Origin: Alphaproteobacteria bacterium
Lineage (GTDB): Bacteria > Pseudomonadota > Alphaproteobacteria > UBA7887
Direction of reading: 5' to 3'
Length of the DNA: 9,115 nucleotides
Assembly: GCA_028289725.1 (NCBI GenBank)
Contig: JANQOH010000146.1
Location: 1-9,115 of the forward strand
Program-made: the position numbers and the translations under genes
Notes under the pieces: model-generated
The model's database searches: none
What the model was told of the DNA's origin: nothing
What the model saw: the letters and a program-made list of their open reading frames with translations, nothing else
Part shown: in pieces, positions 1 to 6,027 of the stretch
How positions within the stretch are numbered: position 1 is the stretch's first letter
Layout of the letters: each line of letters begins with the position of its first letter

Positions 1-15
1 TCTAGCGTCCCTCAT
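1..15 (-). CDS. Possible start of a gene running off the left edge (5 codons only)
   Basis: On the minus strand an ATG at 15-13 is preceded by GGGAGG with a 7-base gap, a strong Shine-Dalgarno arrangement. Five open codons (Met-Arg-Asp-Ala-Arg) follow before the window ends. It lies 36 bases downstream of the stop of the CesT-like chaperone gene, on the same strand, so it would be the next gene of that operon. Type III chaperone genes are often next to their effector or apparatus gene, so this could be the partner, but nothing in five codons identifies it. Confidence 0.35.
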
Positions 16-51
16 ATAGCCGCCTCCCGCCGTTTCCAGGCATCGCCCCGC

Positions 52-513
52 TCAGACCGGGATGCCGCTGCGGGGTGCGGAGGCATCCAAGCTGTCCGCA
101 CCGCCGGGGCTTCCGGCAACAACCGCGCGCCATCCCGAGAGAGCCTGGAGGAAGGCGACGAACACCTGCGCCAGTCTGGACGCGTCCAAACCGGCGGCCG
201 GCAACTCCAGCATTTGCACCACCGCTCCGCCCGGCTCATCGAGCGCCATGCGGACCCCGCCGCTCGCATGCCATTGTGCGTTGTAGACCAGAAGCGTCTC
301 ATAAAGCCCCGGCCGTGCCTCGTCGTCGGGCACGCCCGCTTCGGCGGACAGAAAGATCCGTCCTTCCTCATCGTCGAGCTCGACCAGGACGCCGTCGTCC
401 TCATCGATCGCCAGGATCCAACCGTCGCCGTCGTCGGACTCAATGACCGCTGCGAGCTCGAGCAACGGACCGATCTCGGACATTAGCCGGTGCATATGTT
501 CCTTCACGGACAT
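52..513 (-). CDS. CesT-family (Tir-type) type III secretion chaperone-like protein
   Basis: A 153-residue acidic protein. CesT/Tir chaperones are small acidic cytoplasmic dimers that bind an effector's N-terminal region and deliver it to the type III secretion apparatus. The family order is visible: an N-terminal amphipathic helix (about residues 3-20), beta strands rich in Asp/Glu around the DGDGWILAIDEDDGVLVEL stretch (about 27-46), a helix ending in Tyr-Asn-Ala with a following Gly-Gly (LLVYNAQWHASGG), the strand pair RMALDEPGGAVVQMLELP, and a C-terminal helix ending in Trp-Arg. Length fits the family. I chose the ATG at 513 over the upstream one at 582 because GAGAGG lies just before it and the family begins here. 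The neighbour downstream may start at position 15. No other type III secretion gene is visible. A YbjN-like fold is the main alternative. Confidence 0.72.
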   Translation of the reverse strand: MSVKEHMHRLMSEIGPLLELAAVIESDDGDGWILAIDEDDGVLVELDDEEGRIFLSAEAGVPDDEARPGLYETLLVYNAQWHASGGVRMALDEPGGAVVQMLELPAAGLDASRLAQVFVAFLQALSGWRAVVAGSPGGADSLDASAPRSGIPV

Positions 514-575
514 GTCCTCTCCCGGTTGTTTAGCGGCCCATTGACACTCGCCCAGTATGAAGGACATCGCCCGCC

Positions 576-690
576 ATGCCAAATTACCGGGGCCGGGGAA
601 ACTGTCACGATGACGCGGTCGCCGAGAGCTTTTTCAACCTGCTACAGCGCGGGCGGATACGGCGCCGAGCCTACAAGACCCGAGCGTGTC
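576..690 (+). pseudogene. Remnant of an IS3-family transposase (OrfB, DDE end)
   Basis: About 36 codons read GRGNCHDDAVAESFF, then NLLQRGRIRRRAYKTR. This is the conserved block around the catalytic Glu of IS3-family OrfB integrases (usual form GNCxDNAVAESFF...RIRRRxYxTR). An in-frame stop at 558-560 cuts it off upstream, and the match ends after KTRA near 690. The N-terminal integrase Asp residues, OrfA, and the usual continuation toward the C terminus are absent. It is a scar, not a working element. It lies between the chaperone gene and the lyase stop codon at 727, in a stretch (514-726) with no other recognisable gene. Confidence 0.8.
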
Positions 691-726
691 TAGAAAACTC
701 GGGGCTATTCAAAACGAGCTCTCGCC

Positions 727-2364
727 CTATTGCGCCAGGGCGATCTGAGACACGTCCTTCGGCGGCTGGTACTCGTCGATGAAGTATTTCAAGAGCGGCT
801 CCAGCGTGTACTGCTCGTTTTCCTCATACTGCATCGGAGACCGTTTGATGATTTCCCGATGAACCTCGCGCAAGGCCACGGGGATGTCGTCCTCGGTCAG
901 TTCCCCCGATTGCAAGCGGCGTTCCAGAGCAAAGGCGCCGATCAGCGCTTCGATGGTAATAATCTTTTCAAGGCGATCGACCATGCGCTCGGTCAGTCTG
1001 GCCGAATTCGGAAACGGCGTGGAATAGTCCTCGTCGCCCTCGGCCAAGAAGCTGATCGTCATCGACGTAACGGGATGGCTATGCGCCAGTGCCTCTCGCG
1101 AGAAGCTGGTCTGCCAGTAGGTCAGATTGCGCGTGTAGAGGCCGTCGAACTTGGTTGGATCATCGGTCGCAAATCCCGAGGGCAAGTCCGAGAAGGGACG
1201 GGAGATGACCTTCAGGGACCGCGTGTTGATGGCTATAGCCATGAGGCCCAGCGCTTGCCGGAAATGATCCAGATCCAGGGTGAGCTGGGTCGTGTCGTAT
1301 TCGGTCACGCTCAGTATTTTCCGGCCTCGGACATCGATCATCGGGCTGGTTTGCAACGCGTTGCAGTAGCTCGATAAGGTCCCCATTAACCGACGCAAAG
1401 CGGTTTCCACGGCTGCCGTTTGGTCGGCACTGGTTCGCAGGCTCAGGAAGTCCTGAAGGCGCCGCGGCCCGTCCTCATCCCAAAGCTTGCTGCCGTTCAA
1501 TAGGAACGCCATCTCTTTCTGAATCTTGCGCTTGCTCGGCAATGTCGCAGCCTGCATGGCGGCGGGGGAGATTGGCGAGGGGTTTGCACGATAGCCTTCC
1601 ATCGAGAAGGCCAACGACACTTTCGCCTTCGCCATCAAGCGTTCGAACCGTTTGGCCGCGAGGATTGCCCGCGAGATGGTGAGGAAATTCGAGGTTAAGA
1701 GGTTCGTGGCGTCCCCGGCGCCAACGGCAAAGCCGGGATCGCTGTAGAGATGCAAGGCCATCTTGGCGTTCATGGTGAGGTCCGCGTCACCCATAGATCC
1801 GCCATATTCGATGTCCTGGGGGATCTGGTTGGCGTTGACCCGCTTCACGATTTCCTCGCTCAGTTCCGGCGAAGCCCCGGCGAACCCGGTTGCGTAACTG
1901 TTCACCATGAGCGCCCAGGCCGCGCGCACGGTCTCGGCAGGGACGATCGCCTGCGGGCCGTGGCCGATAATTGTGGCTTCCTGAACCAGATTGATGCGAT
2001 TGATCCGTTGGATTTCGGCCTCGGGCAGAATTACGCCGAAATCCTGGCCGTACATGGTGTTAATGCCGTAGGCGGGAATCTTGTCGTCCACATAGTGTTG
2101 AATGACATTCCGGGCGGCTTCAATTCGCGCCATGCCATCCGGGGCGATCGCGATGTCGGCGCGGTTTTCGGCGATCTTGACCACGTCGTCCAGAGTCAGG
2201 CTCTGGCCATTCAGGTGAATGACCTCGCGGCTTTCTTCGGCAGCCAGCGAGACGGGGAAGGCGGTAAAAAGGATCGCTAGGAACAGGCGCGTGACCGAAA
2301 GAAGAATTCCGAAAGTCTTGCTGCGTGGACGAAAATGTCTGGATGCTCGGCCGCCATATGTCAT
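727..2364 (-). CDS. Exported HAL/PAL-family lyase lacking the MIO-forming Ala-Ser-Gly triad
   Basis: 545 residues counted from ATG 2364, chosen because AAGGA lies 10 bases upstream; a GTG at 2382 would add six residues. A signal peptide is clear: basic n-region, hydrophobic stretch about 20-36, likely cleavage after the SLAA ending at residue 42. The mature part follows the histidine/phenylalanine ammonia-lyase family: YGINT motif with the catalytic-type Tyr99, NLVQ...GHG with His135, the helix NSYATGFAG, then EYGGSMGDADL at about 187-196. This aligns without gaps to the family EKGSVGASGDL. The Ala-Ser-Gly that cyclises into the MIO electrophile is therefore Gly192-Asp193-Ala194, so MIO cannot form in the usual way. 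The later QDxxSLR motif is present (QDFLSLR, Arg310), with Leu in place of the usual Tyr. The Asn of the usual LINGT appears to be Thr224. A Glu in the QEDH-like segment is kept (Glu445). Ergothionase is, to my knowledge, a family member working without MIO. Substrate here is unknown, and periplasmic location is inferred. Confidence 0.85.
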   Translation of the reverse strand: MTYGGRASRHFRPRSKTFGILLSVTRLFLAILFTAFPVSLAAEESREVIHLNGQSLTLDDVVKIAENRADIAIAPDGMARIEAARNVIQHYVDDKIPAYGINTMYGQDFGVILPEAEIQRINRINLVQEATIIGHGPQAIVPAETVRAAWALMVNSYATGFAGASPELSEEIVKRVNANQIPQDIEYGGSMGDADLTMNAKMALHLYSDPGFAVGAGDATNLLTSNFLTISRAILAAKRFERLMAKAKVSLAFSMEGYRANPSPISPAAMQAATLPSKRKIQKEMAFLLNGSKLWDEDGPRRLQDFLSLRTSADQTAAVETALRRLMGTLSSYCNALQTSPMIDVRGRKILSVTEYDTTQLTLDLDHFRQALGLMAIAINTRSLKVISRPFSDLPSGFATDDPTKFDGLYTRNLTYWQTSFSREALAHSHPVTSMTISFLAEGDEDYSTPFPNSARLTERMVDRLEKIITIEALIGAFALERRLQSGELTEDDIPVALREVHREIIKRSPMQYEENEQYTLEPLLKYFIDEYQPPKDVSQIALAQ

Positions 2365-2435
2365 TTCGTAAATGTCCTTCACTATTCTTTGCCAGGACCG
2401 TGGGTTGTTTTCGGGCTCTGTAAGTTGAGCTGCTG

Positions 2436-2452
2436 CTAGGGCTGAGACTCAA
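2436..2452. repeat. Candidate terminal end of the IS5-type remnant, next to a CTAG target
   Basis: Directly after the transposase-like stop codon, the sequence GGGCTGAGACTCAATC (read on +) abuts CTAG at 2435-2438 on its outer side. IS5-group elements insert at YTAR targets such as CTAG, and their ends lie within a few tens of bases of the transposase stop. The opposite inverted repeat is not in the window, so this stays a guess. Confidence 0.25.
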
Positions 2453-2530
2453 TCATAGCCAGAACGCGACGAGCGTTGCGAGGGCGACGGCGGACAGGAA
2501 GGTTCTGGCGAGCGTGTCGCGCAGAAACTT
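2453..2530 (-). pseudogene. C-terminal remnant of an IS5-type transposase
   Basis: On the minus strand a short open stretch reads LRDTLARTFLSAVALATLVAFWL and stops at TGA (2455-2453). The ending, a hydrophobic helix of the form FLSAVALAxxxxFWL-stop, resembles the C terminus of many IS5-family DDE transposases. Nothing further upstream in the frame is recognisable as the catalytic part, so this is a truncated end of an element. It lies between the lyase start and arfB. Identification rests on about 23 residues and could be chance. Confidence 0.45.
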
Positions 2531-2617
2531 GCCGCTTTGAAACCCGGCGCGCCATCTCGGTTCTTTTCCGCTGAACTTGTCTTGACGCTGTGGCGGTGCA
2601 ATGAGATGGACCTCGTC

Positions 2618-3046
2618 ATGGCGGATTCAATTCCGATCACCGATGAGATCGCCCTCGATGCGGACGAAATCGTGTGGCGTTTCGTGCGCGCATCGGGGCC
2701 AGGCGGACAGAACGTCAACAAGGTGTCGAGCGCTGTGCAACTGCGTTTCGATGTCGCCCAGTCGCCGTCATTGCCCGAAGAGGTGCGACCGCGTCTTATG
2801 GCGCTTGCGGGCAAGCGCATGACGGGGGACGGCGTGCTGGTGATCGATGCGCGGCGCTTTCGCACGCAAGTGCGGAACCGTGACGATGCTCTAGAACGGC
2901 TCGTCGCACTGGTCCGCGATGCCGCAATCCCACCGACGGTTCGTAAAAAGGCCCGGACGCCTGCGTCGGTGAAGCGAAAGCGTCTTGAGGATAAGCGCAA
3001 GCGCGCCGCGTTGAAGGCATCACGCAAGAAGGTGGATGACACTTAA
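2618..3046 (+). CDS. arfB: Peptidyl-tRNA hydrolase ArfB (YaeJ-type ribosome rescue factor)
   Basis: 142 residues. ArfB enters the A site of ribosomes stalled on non-stop mRNA and hydrolyses the peptidyl-tRNA ester in a codon-independent way. The release-factor motif GPGGQNVNKVSS is present with GGQ at residues 29-31, preceded by the typical FxRASGPGGQ context. The body ends in a long basic tail from about residue 108 (RKKARTPASVKRKRLEDK onward), which in E. coli ArfB lies in the mRNA entry channel. Length matches the family (about 140). I chose ATG 2618, which gives the usual short N terminus; ATG 2606 four codons earlier is an equal alternative, and neither has a strong ribosome binding site. 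The frame stays open to 2537, but that extension has no family match and abuts the IS remnant. Confidence 0.93.
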   Translation: MADSIPITDEIALDADEIVWRFVRASGPGGQNVNKVSSAVQLRFDVAQSPSLPEEVRPRLMALAGKRMTGDGVLVIDARRFRTQVRNRDDALERLVALVRDAAIPPTVRKKARTPASVKRKRLEDKRKRAALKASRKKVDDT

Positions 3047-3123
3047 GGCCGCCATTCTTGACTCGCCGATGAAGCCATGCGTTTTGCGCCCCTGGAACCT
3101 GGCGGCGAGGCAAGATCCGTAAC

Positions 3124-4005
3124 ATGGCGACGACGACTGGCGACTGGTGGATCGAGCGCGACGAAGGGGTGGGTTTTAGCCACGCCTATCGGATGCGCCG
3201 TTTGCACCGCGAGCAAAGTGAGTTTCAGGAAATTGAGGTCTTTGAGCATGAGGCGCTTGGGCGCGTGCTCGTGCTTGATGGCCTTGTGCAGGCGTCGCAA
3301 GCGGACGAATTCGTGTATCACGAGATGCTGTTGCACGTGCCCTTGCTCGGTCGGGCGCGCGACCACGCGTCGGTGCTCATCGTCGGCGGCGGTGACGGCG
3401 GCGCCCTGCGCGAAGCGTTGGTTCATCCGTTTGTTGATCGCGTTGTCATGGTCGAGATTGACGAACGCGTCATCGCGGTGTCGAACGCATACCTTGGTGT
3501 CCAAGGCGATTACGATGATCCGCGCGCCACGCTGCATTGCGTCGACGCCGCGGATTTACTCGCTCAAGCGGCGCGTGCCGGTGACCGCTTCGATGTCATT
3601 TTGCTGGATCTGACCGAACCGGTCGGGCCGTCCAGCCGACTGTTTTCTGAGGGTTTTTGCCGAGACCTGGCCGGGTGCCTCGCGGACGACGGCGTCGTTG
3701 TTGATTCCGACAGCCTGTTCCTCACAAAGGATGGTCCGCGCTATTTGCAGGAACTGTGTGCCGACGGTGCGCCGAACTTGGTGAATTTGATGCGCAGAAG
3801 CGGGATCTTGCCGCACATCGCTGCGTACCGGTCGGTGGTGCCGGTCTATCCGGGCGGCGAGTTCGGCTTCTTTATGTATAGCCGTGACGGGCACGATTAC
3901 AGCGTGCCGGCTGGCGTCTATGAGGGGCGTCACTATAATCCCGCGCTACACCGGGCGAGCTTCGCACTGCCAAATTGGTGGCGGCGCGCGCTCGGTTTTG
4001 CTTGA
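3124..4005 (+). CDS. speE: Spermidine synthase-like polyamine aminopropyltransferase
   Basis: 293 residues. The family transfers an aminopropyl group from decarboxylated S-adenosylmethionine to putrescine or a related amine in the cytoplasm. Seen here: the N-terminal beta domain (FQEIEVFEHEALGRVLVLDG, then QADEFVYHEML at about 59-69), the nucleotide-binding glycine loop VGGGDGGALRE at 87-97, the acidic residue after strand 2 (VEID, Glu111), and the active-site segment LLDLTEPVGPS at 160-170. The family's usual form there is DSTDPVGP, so the first Asp is kept (Asp162) and the second is Glu165. The C-terminal VYPGGEFGFFMYS matches the family's YPxGxWGF block. ATG 3124 is the first start after an in-frame stop at 3070-3072; its ribosome binding site is weak. 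It begins 77 bases after arfB and ends 16 bases before the DUF35 gene. Which amine it uses cannot be told. Confidence 0.88.
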   Translation: MATTTGDWWIERDEGVGFSHAYRMRRLHREQSEFQEIEVFEHEALGRVLVLDGLVQASQADEFVYHEMLLHVPLLGRARDHASVLIVGGGDGGALREALVHPFVDRVVMVEIDERVIAVSNAYLGVQGDYDDPRATLHCVDAADLLAQAARAGDRFDVILLDLTEPVGPSSRLFSEGFCRDLAGCLADDGVVVDSDSLFLTKDGPRYLQELCADGAPNLVNLMRRSGILPHIAAYRSVVPVYPGGEFGFFMYSRDGHDYSVPAGVYEGRHYNPALHRASFALPNWWRRALGFA

Positions 4006-4021
4006 GGGGAGGGAAACGCCC

Positions 4022-4414
4022 ATGAGTGACGCGATTGCCGGGCCGGGGGCCGAACAGACGTACTTCGACCATCTCGCCGAGGGCGAGTTTCACATCCAAC
4101 ACTGCACTGCGTGCCATAAGGCGGTGTTCTATCCGCGCGCTGTGTGTCCGCATTGCGGCTCAGACGCGCTCGAATGGCGACAAGCGTCGGGGGACGGCGT
4201 GGTGTACGCGACCAGTGTGGTTCGTCAACGCCCAGAGAAGGGCGGCGTCTACAATGTCGCGCTGATCGATTTGGCCGAGGGCGCGCGCATGATGAGCCGG
4301 GTTGAAGGGATCGCACCCGAGAAAGTAACCATCGGCATGGCGGTGCGCGCGGAAGTTGATCGCTCCGGCGACGCGCCACTCGTTGTGTTTCGGCCGGCGG
4401 GAGGCGGATCATGA
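4022..4414 (+). CDS. DUF35 zinc-ribbon/OB-fold protein, partner of the adjacent thiolase-like protein
   Basis: 130 residues. An N-terminal rubredoxin-like zinc ribbon is formed by Cys28-x2-Cys31 and Cys42-x2-Cys45, with FYPRAVCPHCGS being typical of the family. An OB-fold follows (about 53-125: GDGVVYATSVV, YNVALIDLAEGARMMSRVEG, IGMAVRAEV). DUF35 proteins bind acyl-CoA and pair with thiolase-fold enzymes, for example in steroid side-chain degradation (ChsH2 with Ltp2) and with acetoacetyl-CoA thiolase/HMG-CoA synthase in archaea. ATG 4022 has GGGAGGG upstream. The stop codon overlaps the start of the thiolase gene as ATGA at 4411-4414, so translation is probably coupled and a stable complex is expected. 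Substrate unknown. Confidence 0.9.
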   Translation: MSDAIAGPGAEQTYFDHLAEGEFHIQHCTACHKAVFYPRAVCPHCGSDALEWRQASGDGVVYATSVVRQRPEKGGVYNVALIDLAEGARMMSRVEGIAPEKVTIGMAVRAEVDRSGDAPLVVFRPAGGGS

Positions 4415-5559
4415 CGGGCTTGCGCGGCAAATCGGCCATTGTTGGCGTTGGCACCTACGGGCTCGGCGAAGCCCCGGGCTTGAGCGAGTATGAGATCATG
4501 ACCGGCGCGATCGAACGCGCATTGGGTGAGGCCGGGCTCAGGGCGAAGGATGTCGACGCGGTGTTCTGCACCTCGATGCAGCAGAACATGGGGTCGCTGA
4601 CACTCGCCGAGTACCTTGGCATTCAGCCCCGGTTTTCGGATTCCACGGTCATCGGCGGGTCATCGAACCTGGCTCAGGTTCTGATCGCGATGATGGCGAT
4701 CGAGACCGGCGTGTGCGAGACCGCGCTGATCGCTTACGCCAGCAATCAACGCTCGACCTCGGGCCGCCTGGTCTCGAGCTCCAAACCCGATCCCTATGAG
4801 GCGCCGTACAATCCGCGCCAGCCGATTACCTCTTACGCATTGTCGGCGTCGCGGCACATGCACGAATTCGGCACCACACGGGAACAATTCGCGGAAGTGG
4901 CAGTGGCCGCGCGGGCCTGGGCGGCGATGAATCCAGAAGCCTTCATGCGCGATCCGCTCACCATCGAAGATGTGCTCTCCGCGCGGCCGATCAGCGATCC
5001 ATTTACCGTGCGCGACTGCTGTTTGGTGACCGACGGCGCGGGCGCTCTGGTGGTGACGTCAGCCGCGCGCGCAAAGGATATGCCGAAGCCTGCGGCCTAT
5101 GTGCTCGGTGCCGCGATGGCGCACTGGCATCGCTACATCGCCAATATGCCGGATTTGACCGTGACGGCGGCCAGTGAGTCCGGCGCGCGGGCCTACGAAA
5201 TGGCCGGCGTGAAGCCGTCGGACTTTGATGTGGTGGAGGTGTATGACGCTTTCACCATCAACACCATCATGTTCCTCGAAGATCTTGGTTTTTGTCCGAA
5301 AGGCGAGGGCGGGCGGTTTGTTGAGGACGGGGCGATCGCACCGGGCGGAACTTTGCCGGTCAACACCAATGGCGGCGGCCTATCGTGCTGCCATCCCGGC
5401 ATGTACGGCATGTTCCCTGTCATCGAAACCGTGCGGCAACTGCGCGGCGAAGCGGGCGACCGCCAAATTGACGGTGCCGCACTTGGCCTCGCGCACGGCA
5501 ATGGCGGCGTGTTTTCAAGCCAAGTCAGTCTCGTCCTCGGTACCCAGGCGACGCTCTAG
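4411..5559 (+). CDS. Thiolase-fold lipid-transfer/Ltp2-like protein without nucleophilic Cys
   Basis: 382 residues, full thiolase length. N-terminal AIVGVGTYGLGE and the tandem thiolase folds are present. The segment that normally carries the acyl-accepting cysteine reads TVIGGSSNLAQVL, with Ser84/Ser85 and no Cys. The C-terminal half has VVEVYDAFTINT (273-284), NTNGGGLSCCHPGMYG with His328, and LAHGNGGVFSS (360-370), where the second thiolase cysteine (CxG) is also absent. Loss of both cysteines argues against ordinary thiolysis. In the DUF35-paired Ltp2 enzymes a Cys-less thiolase fold works as a retro-aldolase, which is the best model here. GGGAGG six bases before ATG 4411 supports the start. 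It is the last gene of the plus-strand run and converges on gapR, with 42 bases between the stop codons and no clear terminator. The acyl-CoA substrate is not predictable. Confidence 0.88.
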   Translation: MTGLRGKSAIVGVGTYGLGEAPGLSEYEIMTGAIERALGEAGLRAKDVDAVFCTSMQQNMGSLTLAEYLGIQPRFSDSTVIGGSSNLAQVLIAMMAIETGVCETALIAYASNQRSTSGRLVSSSKPDPYEAPYNPRQPITSYALSASRHMHEFGTTREQFAEVAVAARAWAAMNPEAFMRDPLTIEDVLSARPISDPFTVRDCCLVTDGAGALVVTSAARAKDMPKPAAYVLGAAMAHWHRYIANMPDLTVTAASESGARAYEMAGVKPSDFDVVEVYDAFTINTIMFLEDLGFCPKGEGGRFVEDGAIAPGGTLPVNTNGGGLSCCHPGMYGMFPVIETVRQLRGEAGDRQIDGAALGLAHGNGGVFSSQVSLVLGTQATL

Positions 5560-5601
5560 ACAGCGGCTCCTTTCGAACGGTGCCACTGGCGTAGAGATTA
5601 C

Positions 5602-5874
5602 CTATTCGGCGGCCGTGGCCGCTGGTTCCATATCCATGCCGATGGCGTGCCGGTAGAGGTCGAGCAACGCTTCCTGTTCGTCGCGGTCGGCCTTTTCCAT
5701 TTTCCGGAGGCGGACCACTTGGCGCATAATCTTGACGTCGAACCCGGCGGCCTTGCCTTCCGCATAGACATCGCGAATGTCGCTGGCGATGCCGCCGCGC
5801 TCTTCTTCCAGGCGCTCAATCCGTTCAATCAGCGAACGGAGATGTTCGCCCGCGATGCCGCCAACCTGTGCCAT
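5602..5874 (-). CDS. gapR: GapR (DUF2312), overtwisted-DNA-binding nucleoid protein
   Basis: 90 residues starting MAQVGGIAGEHLRSLIERIERLEEE. GapR of Caulobacter binds overtwisted, AT-rich DNA ahead of forks and polymerases as a clamp-like oligomer, stimulates type II topoisomerases, and is nearly universal in Alphaproteobacteria. The family pattern is complete: a long N-terminal coiled-coil helix (about 9-30), IASDIRDVYAEGKAAGFDVKIMRQVVRLRKM (about 29-58), then a C-terminal helix with DLYRHAIGM. Length equals that of the family (about 90). ATG 5874 is preceded by AAGGAGG with six bases between, an excellent ribosome binding site, which excludes the longer in-frame start at 6108. It is divergent from the yqgE-like gene. 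Confidence 0.95.
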   Translation of the reverse strand: MAQVGGIAGEHLRSLIERIERLEEERGGIASDIRDVYAEGKAAGFDVKIMRQVVRLRKMEKADRDEQEALLDLYRHAIGMDMEPAATAAE

Positions 5875-5916
5875 GCGATGCCTCCTTTTTGTTTTGTGAT
5901 CCCGCGCGGGGCGGCG

Positions 5917-5945
5917 ATCATAGGAGCATGTGCGAGGTCGTGCGA
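5917..5945 (-). promoter_or_regulatory. Candidate gapR promoter
   Basis: On the minus strand TATGAT (5922-5917) matches the -10 consensus in five of six positions. Seventeen bases upstream lies TCGCAC (5945-5940), a poor -35 match that belongs to the GTGCGA repeat. A good -10 with a weak -35 at correct spacing is what an activated or otherwise regulated promoter would look like. The start codon is 43 bases downstream of the -10. Confidence 0.4.
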
Positions 5946-5957
5946 CAGATTTCGCAC
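5930..5957. repeat. Three GTGCGA copies (two direct, one inverted), candidate operator
   Basis: GTGCGA occurs at 5930-5935 and 5940-5945, and its exact complement TCGCAC at 5952-5957. The second and third copies form a perfect 6-6-6 inverted repeat, and the first two are spaced 10 bases start to start, one helical turn. The cluster lies between divergent gapR and the yqgE-like gene and overlaps the expected -35 of gapR. A dimeric regulator site is the natural reading; the regulator is unknown. Confidence 0.4.
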
Positions 5958-6027
5958 GGCGTGAGTTGGCACTTTCAAATTGAGGGCGGAAGCCCCAAGC
6001 TATAGGGGTCTCGACGGGAGAAAGCAC

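Noticed and set aside
541..564. TTGACA on the + strand, a perfect -35 hexamer
   Set aside because: No -10 like sequence follows at 16-18 bases, and the only gene downstream on this strand is a decayed transposase fragment.
730..1377. Long plus-strand open frame opposite the lyase gene (also 1750-2280)
   Set aside because: Both lie antisense inside a gene with clear family motifs, have low-complexity composition typical of GC-rich shadow frames, and match nothing I know.
2449..3042. Minus-strand open frame opposite arfB
   Set aside because: Ser/Arg-rich composition and complete antisense overlap with arfB, whose GGQ motif proves the plus strand coding.
5609..5622. GCGGCC-GT-GGCCGC hairpin at the end of gapR
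   Set aside because: It lies within the codons of the Ala-rich tail and no T run follows on either strand; compositional chance is likely.
5901..5910. CCCGCGCGGG palindrome
   Set aside because: A ten-base GC palindrome is expected by chance at this base composition, and it has no partner or T run.
5980..6006. TTGAGG and TATAGG as a promoter for the yqgE-like gene
   Set aside because: Spacing is 15 bases, below the usual range, and both hexamers are imperfect; too weak to list.
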